The notes: generated by a model from the sequence alone, not told the origin. Shown: positions 39,155 through 53,173, numbered from the stretch's first letter. The stretch is DNA of 64,000 bases from Isochrysis galbana (GCA_018136815.1 CM030940.1:2711915-2775914); one strand, 5' to 3'. Numbers and translations: made by a program.

Positions 39155-42100
39155 ATGACGGGCGCGGCCGATCCTATGAACTTCGTCACAGTGGACGAGC
39201 TCTCCCTCGAGATCTCCAAGCACACGGACTCGCGGATCCTCCCAGAACTGCTGGGGCAGCTGCGGGCGAAAGACATCGACCTCAAAGAGTTCTGCAAGAG
39301 AGTGAGGATGGTGCTCGGCGCAGAGGTGCTGATTAATACGGTACGCGGACTGCAGCACTCGCAGGCACACAAGCGAGACCCCGGCTCTTTTCCGCCCGCG
39401 GCCAACGGCGCGGCTGGGGGAGGACCTAACTCCCTTGGAGGAGCGGGGCTCGATATGGGCGGCATCAAGCAAGAGCAGGCGCCGAGCTCGTGCAATCTGG
39501 AGGCAAGGGGAGCATGCCTGGCGCCAGGAGTGGCGGACCCATCGCGAATGAGCGTGGCCGGCCACCCACTTCTCGGCATCCCCGGTGCATCAAATGCGAC
39601 GAGTGCCGCGTTCGAGTCCGCGCGCCGAGCACAGGCTCAAAAGCTCCTGCAGGCGGGTAAGGGCCCCCAGGTGCCACTTTCTCAAACACTTGCGGCGGGA
39701 CGACAGCTGTCCGATCCCATGGCTTCCGGATTTGGAGTGTCGCAGGGTCGCGTTTCCCCGACAATCGCGAAGGCATGGGCGCCTTCCGCTGCGGGGATGG
39801 GCTCGCTGCGCTTGCCCTTGGGGCATGGCGCAGTAGGGCTCATACCACAAGGAAACACCAAGGCCGGAGTGCCCGTTGGAAGTGGGGGAGCGGTGGACCT
39901 GCGGCAAGTACACCCCGGTTCGATCGGCTGCATGGCTTCTTCTCGCAGCCTTGGCAATGTGTCCGGGGTACCCACGCACGTTGGGCCCGGTCCGTCGTTT
40001 GAACTCCCACACCTGCACTCCTCATTGACCAACATGGGCATGGGTGGTGTGCCGTCACCTCCTGAGCTGAGTGTCAAGTTGGACTCTCTCGCGCCCTCAT
40101 CGGCGCCCCCCAATCCACTGAGGGGGCTGAATCTCCCGATGGATATGGGAGATCTTGATTCGCCAGGCTCATCGGCACTCCGCGAGCTGAAGGAACTAAG
40201 TGGGGAGAGCGACGGGCGAAATCCGCACATTCCGGCAAATTTTAAAGTCCTCATCCATGCTTTACTCTGCCCCAAAGTTGCGCCGGCACAGCAATGCTCG
40301 ATGGAAGGTTGTGCCAAGATGAAGGGCTTGCTTGCGCGCGTCGAACAGCATACGAAAACCTGTGCATCGGCCAAACAGCCAGCTGGCATGAACGACTGCA
40401 CCACCTGCTCTAAATGGAGACAGATGGTGCGCATGTTCCTATGATTTCAGCGCCCTTCACCCAGCCAAATCCAAGAGTGAAGGTTGGAACGTCAGCAAGC
40501 ACTCTCCTTCATTGCACGGGTCCCTACCATTGTTGTCGAAACACAACACGCCCTAACTCTCCTTCAAGCGTGTCTAGACTGATCTAATTCCTTTCCTATG
40601 TGCCTTGTGGAACACAGGAACAACTGCGCGAGCACTACCGCCGGAAACTGATTGCCCACTCGCGTCAGATCAGTCGGCCCGGCGCATCTGGGAGCCAACC
40701 GGGGTCATCGTTGCAGGGCCCACCGCAGTCGCATCAGCCGTCACCCTTACATCGCCGCCCCTCGGACGCGCAGCTGAGGGCCCAGCTGTCGGCTGGGCAG
40801 CTTGGAGCCGCGCAGCTTACCAATGCCACACCTTCAGTTGGGCCGACGCCCATCATGCATCAGCCAAGCCCTCTTGGAGATCGACAGGCGCAACTGCAAG
40901 CTCAGCTGCAGGCGCAATTGCAACGGCAGGGCCGTGACCGCCATCACCCGCAGCATCCTCACCGCGAATCCCAGTTTCAACAACAGCAACAGCAGCTGGA
41001 ACAGCTTCAGCAACGCGCTCAACAGCAGCAACACCAGCAGCGTGACCAACAGCAGCGTGAACGAGAGTTGCAGATAGCGCAGCTGCGAAAGCTTCAAGGG
41101 CAACGACTTCAGCAGCAGCAGCAGCAACACCGGAGGCAACAGCAGCAACAACAACAACACCTGGGCTCATCTCAACAAGGAGGCGCTGCCACGTTGACAC
41201 AAGCTCAGGTCGCTCAGCATGCGACCATGCCCGGCATGCCTCAAAGTCTGTGGCCGCAAGGTCCTGCGGGCCTCTCTCAGCGGCAACAGTCGCAATTGGT
41301 GATGCCTTGCACACCGATTCACCGCACTAGCTCGAACCCCGGTGTTCCCGTGAGCGGCATGGGCTCGATGAACTCAAGAGTAACTCCACTCAGCCTCAGC
41401 AGTAGCGGACCGGGAGGCGGCTCTGCGAGCACCAACGAAATTGAGTGTGGCGGCGTCCCCGGTGGGCGCTCTCAGTTTGGGCTGGCGCTCAACGCATCCC
41501 CCATCAACGGTGGTCAGTCAGGGATCAGCCTGCCCATGAGCCCTGCCCTGCCTATCGACGGAGTCAACATTGGAACCGCTGTCCCGTGGGGCCACGCGGA
41601 GCCCGTTACTGGTGAGGTGTCCAATTCGCCTATGCTCGCCAAGCTACCAAAGGCGATCGGCATGCCCACAGATGAGTTGAACCCGCAGAGCTTCAGCCGG
41701 CAATCTTCCGCAGGCGGATTCGACATGCCGTTAGGTCAGATGCGTGCCCCGGTCGCCGCAAACGTTACTCCGCTCTCTCACTGCCCGTCGACAGATAATC
41801 GAGCAGCCTCCTCTGCGCCCGTTGCAGCTGCCTCGCCTGTCGCATCAGGACGAACTTCTGCCGGCGCAAAAGGGGGAGGGCGACGCGGTGGCGGGAAGGA
41901 CGCACGGGCGGTGGCGGCTGCAGCAAGGGCAGGACGAGTAGACGTTACGAAGGATAGCGGATTCCCCAACCCCTTGGGACCCAGCGCCTCTTTCCCGTGG
42001 GCCGACCAGAGCGGGGGGGGCAATGCCAAGGGGGGCGGCGCACGCTTACCGATGATGGAATTCGGTGGCTTCACGCCAGGTATGCCGCCGACAATGGGGA

Positions 42101-42701
42101 TGGGAACAATGGGAATCGGTGGCACCGAGGACGATATGGGCATGGCTGAGGAGTACAACGATCTCTCATGGCTCGAGTCCGAGTTGGACGAGCGAGAGGC
42201 GAGGCTCGGGGGCCCCGAGGACGCGCCATCGTTCTCCCTGGCAACGTTGCCCTTCGGCAATGCCCTGGGCGTCCCATTGGTGGGCCCACCTGCGTCGGGA
42301 AAGCCGGCACAGAAACGCAAACCTGCCGCAGCGCCTCGTAAGCGTGCCAAGGTGGCTAAAAACAACCCGGAAGGCGGCAAAGGTGGGGGCAAGGGCGGGG
42401 GCAAAGGCAGCAGCAGCACTAAGGCAGCCGAGGTAGAGCCCTCGCTCGGAGCAGACAATTCATTTGGGTCAGACCCGGGTGCACTGCATGCCGAGGGATG
42501 CGCGCTGGGAGATGCGACCGCCGCAAGTATGCTCAACATTGGAGAGCTGGATTCAGGGATGGAGGACACGTCATTACTCAATGCCATCGAGGCGCCTAGC
42601 AATGGGGACGAGGGGGGTGATGCGGATGCGATGTTAAACCCGAGCGCGATGTTGCAGCTAGGCGAGGATGGCGCATTATCTCATGTACGAGCTACGGCCG
42701 A
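39155..42701 (+). CDS. RST + TAZ zinc finger transcriptional coactivator, truncated by the gap
   Basis: Exon 1 is 39155-40426 and exon 2 is 40618-42701, with a phase-0 intron (ATG|GTGCGC ... AACACAG|GAA). It is open into the N gap, so the C-terminus is missing; more than 1,100 residues are visible. Residues 9-60 form an RST-like domain (RILPELLGQL, LKEFCKRVRMVLG, VLINTV). Residues 364-424 carry a TAZ-type finger: H368-x3-C372, C381-x4-C386, KMK, H399-x3-C403, C415-x2-C418. The third zinc cluster looks incomplete and continues as EQLREHYRRKL across the splice. Exon 2 is Gln-rich (about 40970-41165), then Ser/Gly/Pro-rich with a basic KRKPAAAPRKRAKVAKNN signal. TAZ fingers are typical of CBP/p300 and plant HAC acetyltransferases, RST of TAF4/SRO proteins. 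A HAT domain, if present, would lie beyond the gap. Nuclear, binding activators, by inference. Confidence 0.8.
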
Positions 42702-42801
42702 NNNNNNNNNNNNNNNNNNNNNNNNNNNNNNNNNNNNNNNNNNNNNNNNNNNNNNNNNNNNNNNNNNNNNNNNNNNNNNNNNNNNNNNNNNNNNNNNNNN
42801 N
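42702..42801. other. Assembly gap, 100 N
   Basis: Exactly 100 N, separating contigs 2 and 3 and truncating the coactivator gene. Confidence 0.99.
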
Positions 42802-43727
42802 GCGCCAGCGAAGCAAGCTTCCCCATTTGTGGAGTCCCAGATTCAGGACATATATGGGGTGTGTGAGGTGGGCTTTCTAAAGGAGTCTGTTCGCAAGCGA
42901 TCAGAAGCGCAGGGCTGTCGAGCAAGTGTAACTAGTTTAATTCCATGTCTTGTGAGTGACCGTGTGCGGAATGGGCGTTGTAGCATCTTGTCGTGAGCCA
43001 GCGGAGACTCATTCCCTCCCCCCCCTCTCTGCATTCCTCCCTCCCCTTAGACCAAAAGCGTTCAATTATCCCCATCCCTGCTGACACCTTTCATTGTCAC
43101 CTGGAGGTTACTTGAGTCAACTTGACCCTTCACATGTTGAAACACACACGTGGTCTGACTCCATTCACTCGATTTGGGGCAGGGTGGATATATCGTTGAA
43201 ATCACGATATCTCCTGATATCCCATGTTGGTTTTCCCCTCCAAAGAAAATTGATCGAATTCCTTTGAAAGCGATCGTTTTTTTTGTGTGTCAAGAGCCTG
43301 GTGCGCGCTTTCAGAACTGCCCCCTCTCCCTCCGCACTCGCCACTTCTCCGCGCATTCTGACACCCGCGCATCTCGACACTGCCGCCCCACCCCGCACGG
43401 CCCCCCTCGCCCGCCGCTCATTGACGCCACCTTCTTCTCCCTCCCTTCGGCCTCGCCGCGCCGCTTGCCCTCTCGCCGCCGCGCTTCCTCTCTCTCCACT
43501 GTGCGCTCTCCGCCCCTCTGCTCTTGCCACCCGCCTCCCTCGCCTCGCGTCGTTCTCTTCCAACAGCAGTGTCCGTCTTGGTCACCAGGGTACAGAACCC
43601 CCCCCCCGTCTTGTTCTGCCCCTTCACCTCTCTTGTGACACATCACCACAGCTCATTCGTGCGCGCGCGCCCGCCGCCGGTGAGGGCCAACCCGCTACAC
43701 CAGCCCGCTTCCTTCTTTTCTACGGGT

Positions 43728-43758
<31 letters not shown>

Positions 43759-43856
43759 GGGGGCCAAATCGGAATCCGCGCCAGGATCAGAGCCTTACCG
43801 GGGCCCGACCCCGGTGGTGCCGTTCGCCACCCTCGCGACCCCTGCCTTGCGGTGGG

Positions 43857-45529
43857 ATGGATGAGCGAGAGGCAGTTGTAAGCGAGTGGAAAAATCTCCT
43901 CGCCCTGCCCTCACGCGATCTGGCCGCACTTTACCGCGACTCCGACGAGCATGAGCTCATCCACACCATTTTGAAGAGCAACCTCTCCCTGGCGGGCAAC
44001 GTTTGGCATTGCCGAATTTTCATGGAGGAGGACCACTTGCTCAAATGGGTGCGTAGCCGCTTTTCAGCCGAGCAAACCCTTCACCATCAGGTCAGGATGG
44101 GCAAAGAGCTTTCGGAGCTCCGCTTCCCAAAGGCCCTCGCCTCCGATAACGTGCAAACGGCGGCAACAGCCTGGAACGAATTTCGACTCACGCTCATCAA
44201 GCCGTTGGAGCGGGCACTAGCGCTCGGCTGCGATCATCGCGAAATATTACCTCCCTCCTCGCGGCAGCCGGCGCCAATTCCAGCGGCAATTCCCGCATCT
44301 TCGCCTTCCTCCTTGATCTAGTGGAGGATCGCGCTCTCGCTCTCAACCCTGTCCTCGCTGCTGACGTCCTTCTTCGCAAATGCGACGGGACCTTCGCAAA
44401 CGGGCCGATGGTTTCGCGAAAGACTCGGCGTCGATGGAGTGGGACCGCATGAGGGAGCGCGAGGCCGGCGCTGATCTATGTGAGCTCAGCAAGAATTTGG
44501 TTCGCGCCTACATCCGCAAGCTTGGCGATTCCGCGGTTGACTCCACCAACGTGTGGGATCATCCAAACATGGCCCATGAGATCAACCAGAGGTTCGAAGA
44601 AATCATCCGGAACGATAAGGTTGATCCTCAGCGCGGCGTCGATAATGCTATTAAATTTGCGGGAGGTGCTCGCGGAGACTCGTTTCCGCGTAGAGAACCA
44701 CGAGCTAGGTCGGTCGGCGCTCTCGTGCGTCAACCTCTGCCAACGGTACCTCAGCCCTTACGAGCAGGCTCGGGTGAAGCGTCATCAATCCCGGCCCTCG
44801 ACGAAGCAAACCGTGGCTAGCGTACGCACTAAAGCCTCAGGCGAGGCAAAGAACGAGACTTCCTCGTCCCAGAAGACCGCTTCGACCACGGACATGGTTG
44901 CCGCCGTGCAGGCGGCCGTCCAAGCTACCGTGGCGGAAGCTCTTCGCGGACAGGGACATTCGCCTGCTTCGAAGCCTGATTATCGGGCTGCTGCACCGCC
45001 GGCAAGTTACCACTCCAACTCACCGTTGCCGGCTATACTGACCGATCCACCGGGTCGAAAGGGAGGCTCGTCTCGGCCGCCCAGCCGTCGCTGCGATCCT
45101 CCGGCGAACGGCCAAGGGCTACCGCCCGATTTGGGCGTATCCCGGTGGACGCCCGAGCTTTGGAACCGGGCCCGAGCCCGCTTCTGGGCCGTAGCAGGCT
45201 ATGCCAAGCACCCAAGGGTCTCGGCGGCGCTAGCAAAGTGCCGACCGGCCGATAATTCAATGGAAACTCCACGAACGGACGATATCAATAGGGGAATCAC
45301 CGAATGGACGAACGAAAACGGCTGTGCCTTCTGCGCTTTCCGACCTCAAGCTCCTCCTGGCACTCCATCCAGCGAAGCCTGGAAATATGGCACGGGAGAC
45401 GGTGCTCACAACCCCGTCATCTGTCAGCCATATATCCGCTTTCTGTGTGAGGCTGGCTGCGGAGAGTGCGGATCGGACGAGCACATTCATAAGCTTCTTC
45501 GCTCGATGGTCCGGGTTAAGCCTCAGTAG
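43857..45529 (+). pseudogene. gag: Gag, copy B, frame broken by homopolymer indels
   Basis: Same protein as 6210-7883. The ATG is at 43857. The frame is lost by a missing T near 44249 (GAAATATTACC against GAAATATTTACC), a missing G near 44403 and an extra G near 44663, then restored to the end at the TAG at 45527-45529. Given the edge position these are probably consensus errors; biologically the gene is likely intact as in copy A. Confidence 0.7.
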
Positions 45530-48500
45530 GGGTCCGGCGGGGTCCCCGTCCTTCAAACCCTGGCGGAGAACATCGCGGGCGGTGGGCCTGAACGCCACCA
45601 CCACCATCCCGATCCGATCCCTACGCCGCTTGGGGAGAAGAGCTGTCGACGCGGCGATTCTCCCCCTGTCTCTAGCTCTATTCAGTCCTCGACGGTGGGA
45701 GCCGCCTCGCCGGCTGAAGCCCCGCCGAACGGCTATCTCGGAAGCCGGAGTCGACACTTGACCCGGGCTCCTGGAAACAGGTTTGCCCCGGAGATAGTCG
45801 CGACCCGACTCTCCGAAATTCGTGTACGTCTACAAGTTCTTCTATTACTCCGCACGCTATTAGGATGTTAGGGGCGATTCTCGCTCGCTGCCCCTCTTGG
45901 AATCTATTTCTACGGATACTATGCTGTCTTCGGTTCTTCTAATTCTCCTAGGTCTTTCGACGCATCTTCATCCCTGGATTCATCCCCGACGGCCCTGCCC
46001 AAGGGGGTGGGCTAGGTGGATCCGACGCGTCTTCGGTCTCTTCGTTTCGTAAACAGTCAGTTGTAAAGCCCTCGAGGGCTGTCGACTCGGTATCATCTTC
46101 TGCTCTAGGTTCTATGGATAGGTCCGACGTGGCCGCTGCCGCGTCCGAAAACGTTGTTGCTGCTTTACCTGTTTCTGCTCTTTCCCGGCGGGACCCACTG
46201 GAGACCTCTCTCCCAAGGGCCATAGCCGGAGCCGCTCTGCGGACGAATTGTCGTTGTCTACCGTAGGTTCTCGTGCAGTGGAGGCGGAGACTTGTGCCTC
46301 CTCCTCACCTCTCTCCCCGGTTCGTTATATTTCTCCGTCATCGTGTTCATTCTCTCGTCTCGAAGTTGCACCTGTTCTCGTTTCTGACCTGGTTCCCGAC
46401 CCGGAAGGGTCGGCTTCCGGAGTCAATGAAGATGAAGGTTCCAAGGGAGCTGCGGCTTTCCGCGCTCACGCCGTGGCCACCCCAGACTCGGGAGACGCAG
46501 GGGCCGTCGATTACGATCTCTCGTCGCGCCCCACACGGACGCCGGCGTCTCCTCTTTCTCTCGGCTCTCCGGAGGATCCCTGTTCCAGGGATCGCCCGCC
46601 GGAGCCAACCCCCTTCAGGTCTAGCCCACCGAAACTTCAGGGCGACGACCCCCTCCCCCTGAATTCTACTGCCGAGGCCATCCACCGGATCGCCGTGGTT
46701 GGTTGTTCCTCGGCCGCCAAGTCTACTGAAGCTGCCGCGCCCCTACGCGCGAGCTCCAAATGTTAGCCGCCTCCCGTGCCCGGGCTAGCGGTTCCTCCGT
46801 CATCTTGCCCCGCCATCTCGCCGAAGCTGCTCTAGCCTTGCGGCGGCCGCACGCGAGCACTCATTCATCACCCTCTGCCGTACTGCCGACGCATTTTGAC
46901 GAGCTTTGCGCTGAGTTAGCGGCGATCCACGACGCCGTGACGTTCGACGCGGCCGAGGGGATTCCTCCACCCCGCGTTCTAGTCGTCGGTGAAGCTAGCG
47001 GGGTCGTGTCTTCGATGTTCCTACTCGCCGGAGCGCACGTCGCGACGTGCGATCTACGACCGTCGGAGATCGACTACATTCCCCACTTCTGCGGAGATGC
47101 TCTTCACATTCAAAACCTCGGTTGGGACCTCGTGGTCGCGCATCCGCCGTGCACGTATTTGTCGGCGGTGAGTTGCCAGTGGCTCGATCGGGAGCCGGGA
47201 CGACGCCAGGCTCTCGAATCCGCCGCTAGAGTCTTCCTCGCCATGGCAAGCGCCAACGCGCCTTTCGTTGCCGTCGAAAATCCTCGAATGCACGCGGAAG
47301 CCTCCGCCTTAGTCGGGGGGTTGCGACCGCGGCAGTTTGTGCAGCCGTGGCAGCACGGCACGGGCCATCAAAAAGCAACTGGCCTGTACCTGACGGCTTC
47401 ACTCCCGCCCCTGCAGCCTTCGAAGATTGTCGAGGGACGTCTATCCGCGATGGCGGATCTATCGCCGTCGCCCCACCGTGGCGCCCTTCGCAGCCGCACC
47501 TATGTGGGCATTGCCGGTGCAATGGCGGCCCAGTGGATGCCGGTCTTGCGCCGTTATGCGCGCGAAGCCAAGGCGTCGCGTTCGCTCGACTTCACGGTGG
47601 ACTGGGCAATTTCCCAAGCCGCTGCCAGCTTGAGAGAACGCCCTTCGCTTTGCTCGACCGGTTTCGAACTGGCTGAGCCGAGGACGGCTCTGGCTCGTTT
47701 CATGGAGGGGAGAGGCGAAGCAGCTTCTAGCTCTCACCTCACGCCTCCCAGCGGTTCGCCAGTGTCTGATTCGGTTGTCGTGATCCCGGACGCAGGCCCC
47801 GTTGCCGATGCTTCTCGCCTGCTTCATCAGGAGGACTCGGAAACAAACGTATCGCAAGACGAGGCCGAGGCGGAAGGAGACCGCTTCCTGCCGTGGGAGT
47901 GGCCCATAGAGGACCGCTCTACAACGCCAGGCCCTCCAAACACGGTGAAGAAGCGCCGCAGCAAGTGGCAGGTCTTCGACCGTGATGTAATTTCGGGGGT
48001 CCATCGGTGGCAGGATGTCACGCCTTCCATCGCCCAAGAAATCGCTGAGCAAGCGGCAGCTGCGGAGCCGTCGGAACCTCCCATCTTGTCTCGACTGGGC
48101 TCTCAAGGCATCAATGCACTATCTCCGAGCGCCTCCTTCACGGCTGGCGACGAGGGAGTGGCCGAACTGACCAATTCGTTCGTAGCCGAAAGGCCACTCG
48201 AAACCTGGGATGTCGGGCCCGACTCGGGAGAAGATGACACGCCCGAGATGCCAGAACACCGGAGCATGCAGACCATCGAGACCAAGCCCTCCGACGCCGC
48301 CGAAGGAGAGGATACTCCACGGGCACTGTATTGCGATGGGGCTACCGCTAGGGGCCTCAGTGCGGCCGGATTTTCCGAGTTGTCGAAGCTTCCGAAGACA
48401 GACTTGCAGAAGTCCCTGGAGAAGGAATGGTCACGCCAAATGGATCAACCTCGGCATCCGACGGACCGTCGAGGGCTAGGCTATGATGGCGTGCCTAACC

Positions 48501-51500
48501 CCTCTAGTTCAGCAAAGGCATCCCCACGCTCCTCGATACCATTCGTGCCGCAGACGGTGGCCGCCGCTATCGAGCGAGTGCCCCACGTCGATGAATCTTC
48601 TCCGTCCAGGCTAGCCTCCAATCCAACCACCCTGTCACCCGGAGCCGGAACCTCGCTTCCAGTAGAATCTATCGCGGACACGCCGCCGCCGCTCTACCCT
48701 CGTCACTGCCTCTATGTCCGCGATCTCGTGGTCTGCCGTGCCGATGGCGACCGCGCAGCTCAAGGGTTCGTTCTCCCGGACGTTGCTCTCACGGTGAACA
48801 GCACCCTGGCTGACACTGGAGCGGGCCCATCAGTAATCACCACTGCTCTTCTCGATCGACTACCTGAAGACGCTTGCGTCGAACGCGTATCGGACGCTAC
48901 CGTCCCCAACCTACATGGGCCGGACGGCCTTCCTCTCATCACTAGGGGCCGGGCTAGCCTCGTCTTCTCCTTGTCCGGTCGCCTCTTCCGTCATTCGTTC
49001 GCGGTCATCGAAGGAAACGCGATGCTTCTGCTCGGGAACGATTTTTTGGCCGCCCACTCCGCTACCATTTCTCTCGACGCCGCGAGCTCGGAAGGAAGCC
49101 TCCGCCTCCGTCCGGCCTCTGGCGATTCAGAAGACTCTTCAAGAGTCCTTTCCGAATGTGTAGTCAGAGTTTCCACGGCGCCGCCCCCAGTCGCGGACTC
49201 CGGCTTCGTCGGAGCTATCTCGATGTCACCCGGTCAGCCGCTGACTGTCGACTTTCTGGAGAGGTCGACGGGAACACGAGAGATCCCGGCCGGATCGGAG
49301 GGTGAGGCTGCTGCTGATGCTAGACAGCCACTCTATACACCTCTCTTTGAGTCTGCCGACGAGTTTGCGGCCAAAGCTCCGGCGTCTACCTCGTCCGAAT
49401 ATCTTCTCTACACGGAGCAAGCGGTGACGATTCCTGCCTTCCACCGCGCAACCATCTGGGTTAGGGTTCCGCTAGCTCTCCGAGATCATTCGGACTGCGC
49501 GATGCTGGTCGACCGCCTACCAAATCGCGAGGCTCTCGATTCGTCTCCTCTCGTAATGCCCACGGTGGTCACGCCCACGGAAGATCATCGCATCGCGGTG
49601 ACGATCGTCCACACCGGGGTCAATGCGCTGACCCTGCCGTCTCTGCATCCGATAGCTTCGCTCCAGGTGCGTTTCAAGTTGCACCGGGGCTGGACTCCGA
49701 CTGGAAGCGAGGGGGATGGTGACCCTGTCACCGCGCTGAGCGAGGAGCAACGATCTCTACTCGACTCAGCCACCATCGATCCAGACCGACTTCTTTCCGA
49801 CGATCAACGAGAAGAAGTACGCCAACTCTTGGCCCGGCGCATCAAAGCTTTCGCGTTGCACCCGGGGGCTCCAAACCATACGCATGTTCTCGAGGTGGAG
49901 TTGCCACTCAACCCCGGTGCTGTTCCTCACCGGCATGCTCCGTCTAGAGTGGGCCGCGCAGGCGAGCTCATCATAGAAGAGGAGGTAGCCAAGATGGAAG
50001 CCGCCGGCATTATTCGCAAGTCAAATTCGGCTTGGGCTTCCCGAGTAGTCCTGGTCAGCAAGAAAGATGGCTCCGTTCGATTCTGCGTGGACTACCGCGA
50101 CACGAACGCCAAGCTACGCGTCGAGGATAGCCCTCTACCCCTCATTGTAGAGGCTATTGATAGGCTAGCGTCCGGCCAAGGGCCGCTCAGTTCTCTCTTT
50201 TTATGTACTCTCGATTTAGCCTCTGGTTTTTGGGGCATCCCGATCAAAGAATCGCACAAACATATCACCGCTTTCACTACCCACCGCGGCAAATACGAGT
50301 TCAACTTTCTACCGTTCGGCATCCAATCAGGTCCCTCCTACATGTGCCGCTTGATGGACATCGTTCTCGGTGCGCTAGCGTGGGAGATCTGCATGCCTTA
50401 CCTCGATGATGTGGGCATCTGGTCAACGGGCGTGGGTCCTTCCGAAGAGGCCAGGGCACAGGCTTCGTTCGAGCAAATGCTTCACCGGCTAGACCTAGTT
50501 CTCGAGCGGCTAGAGTGGGCCGGCCTGACCTGCAAGATGTCCAAGTGTGTCTTCTTTGCCACCTCTACGGAGTACCTCGGTCACGTTGTCTCGAGGGAAG
50601 GTCTCAAGATGGACCCGAAGAAGGTCGCAGCTGTCGCCGACATCGACCCGTCATCCATCAACTCCTTGGAAGCGGTTCGATCTTTCCTCGGCCTTTGCTC
50701 CTACTACCGTCGATTCATTCGCCAATTCGCCGCTAAGGCTGCTCCTCTCACTGCTCTCACGCGGAAGGGCTGCGACGTGGCAAAGGAGTCCCAGTCCGAG
50801 GAGTGTCGCCGAGCTATCCAAGAGCTCAAGACAGCGATCACTTCGGAGCCCGTCTTGACTCCACCCAGGGATGATCGGCCCTTCATCGTCAAGACCGATG
50901 GGGCTAGCAAGTTGGGTATCGCCGGCATCCTCTCGCAGCTAGGAGACGATAACCGTGAACGAGTCGTTGGGTACTACGCTCGCAGTCTCACCTCGGCCGA
51001 ACGCCATTGGACGGTGACCGAGATTGAACTCTTGGCCGCCCTGGAATCAATCCGAAATTGGCGACCCTACCTTTGGGGGCGTCGGTTCAAGTTAGTCGTT
51101 GACCACTCTGCGCTGCGATGGCTGCATACCATGAAGGATCAAGTAGCCGGTGGGCCAGCCTCTCGGCTGACTCGGTGGGCTCTCAAGTTGGCTGAGTACC
51201 GGTTCGATGTCGAACATAAACCAGGAGCTGTTCATCAGGATGCTGACGGGCTGTCTCGGCTAGCATCCCTGGAGCCGGAACACGAAGACGAACCACTCGC
51301 CGGCCCAGCGTCGTTAGCGGTACGTGAGCCTGGCTCAGAGTCTCTAGCCGAGCATGAACGGTCTCATCCGGTGGCTGCCATCACGCGCTCCGTAGCTACG
51401 GCGCGAGGGCTTCAAGCCTTGGACCGATCTCGTCGTCGAGCCTCCGATTCCGGGCCCGCCATCCAGTCCAGTTATTTGGCTCCGGGTACGCCGACTTCCG

Positions 51501-53173
51501 AAGAGATGAGAGCGGCCCTGGCGGAAGATCCGTTCGTAGAGCCACTCCTGGGCTCAGGAGAGACGGCCAATCACGAGCCATCAGGCCAAGGGTCGCCTCG
51601 GCAGGCCGCCGCCTCAGGCCCCATTGCCGAAGATGATTCGTGTTCCAGTTCTGTCGCTCCTGTTCCCGCTCAGCAATCCAAGATGTTTCGCCGTTTCGTC
51701 GTTCACGATGGGCTCGTCTACTATCGCACCGTTCCTGACTCCACCGACCCGAACTCGCTAGTGCTCTACATTCCGCCCTCGTTGCGGTCTCGCTACCTTT
51801 TTGCCTACCACGATCGCTCCGGTCACCTCGGAGTTTCTCGTATGTCTGGTCTTCTTCGTACTCGGGTATACTGGCCGGGCATGTCTTCCGACGTTGCATC
51901 CTACGTCCGGGAATGCCACGAGTGTACCCTCGCCAAGCCGCTACCTAGGGCTCTAGCGTCGCCCTCCGGTCTCTCCGTGGGTACCTACCCCTTTGATGTG
52001 GTCTACTGCGACGTGCTCTCACTGGCTCCCACTCACAACTTCGTGCCTGGAGTCTCGGGTTACGACAAGCTGGTCGTCTTCATCGACTCGCTCACTCGAT
52101 GGATTGAGGCTGAGCCGTCGAATGGGGATCCCTCGTCGGAGATGGCCTTGGACATGTTCATCCGCTTGATTGTGACGCGTTATGGAGTCCCTAGGCAGCT
52201 TCGAACCGACGCCGGTTCGAATCTATGTTCGGTTCTTGTTTCGCGTATTCTGGAGCTCACCGGGACTGATTTGTCGAGTACAGAGCCGTACCGACATGAA
52301 GGTGTAGGCTTCGTCGAACGCGCTCAGCAAACGCTCATCCGTTTAATGCGCGCCTCGAATGAGGGTGGCAGCCATTGGGTCGACCATTTGCCGTTCCTAC
52401 TCCTCTCGTTGAGGGCTTCTTCCGGTCGTGTCACCTCCCGGTCTCCAGCGTCTTTGATCTTTGGGCGTGAGCTGCGTCTGCCCGCTCAACTCTCTGATCC
52501 GAAGTCTGTTTCGCCAACTGCTCTCGAGGCGGCGTCCGCCGACGTTCGCTCGTACGCATCCAGGCTCAATGCGAGCCTCCGCCTCTCTTGGTCCAGCGCT
52601 CTCGAGGCTACCCTAGCCGCTCAGGCTGAGTCAGTCCGTGACGCTACCATCAAGTCTCAAAGACCAGCTCGTTTCGAACCTGGGGATCGCGTCTGCATGC
52701 GATTACCAGGCCACGCCAACAAGTTGCAATTCATCTACTCGGGTCCCTACCGCGTCGTAGAGGCTCTGTCCGACACTAGGTACCGACTCCGTGATCTGGA
52801 GAACCGGTTAGTCAAGGAGGAGGTGCACATCTCGAACCTCCGGCCGTATCATACTTTCGTTGATGAAGAGCCGCTGGCTGACGACGAGTACATCGTTGAG
52901 AAGTTGCTCGATCGTCGTAGCCATGGCGATTCTACCGAGTACCTCGTGAAGTGGCGTGGCTATTCTCTTCGAGAAGCCACCTGGGAGCCTCGTTCCGAGT
53001 TGCTCCGTCGTTGTTCTGATTTGCTTGATGATTATGATCGCTCCGTCGAAGAGACTTGTCCAGAAGATGTTGAGTCCCCGGAAGCAACTTCTTCGTCGGC
53101 CAGGGATACTCCTCTTCCTCCCGTTCTTGATGCGCCGTCGTCGCGCACTCGATCCAGGCTCCATTCTCGTTGA
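45530..53173 (+). CDS. pol: Pol, copy B, with intact C-terminus
   Basis: Same domain series as copy A, offset +37640 beyond 46761: methyltransferase HPPC at 47141, protease DTGAG at 48812, YLDD at 50399, integrase Asp/Asp/Glu at 52010, 52208 and 52316, and a chromodomain ending near 53040. Several single-base losses between 45720 and 46740 break the frame of the Ser-rich leader. From the methyltransferase on it is open to a TGA at 53171-53173, ending SSRTRSRLHSR. This copy shows the true C-terminal tail. Confidence 0.85.

Noticed and set aside
39155-42701. Identification as TAF4
   Set aside because: The RST-like start and Gln-rich body fit, but the Cys/His cluster is TAZ-like and no TAF4 histone-fold region is visible, so the name is not used.
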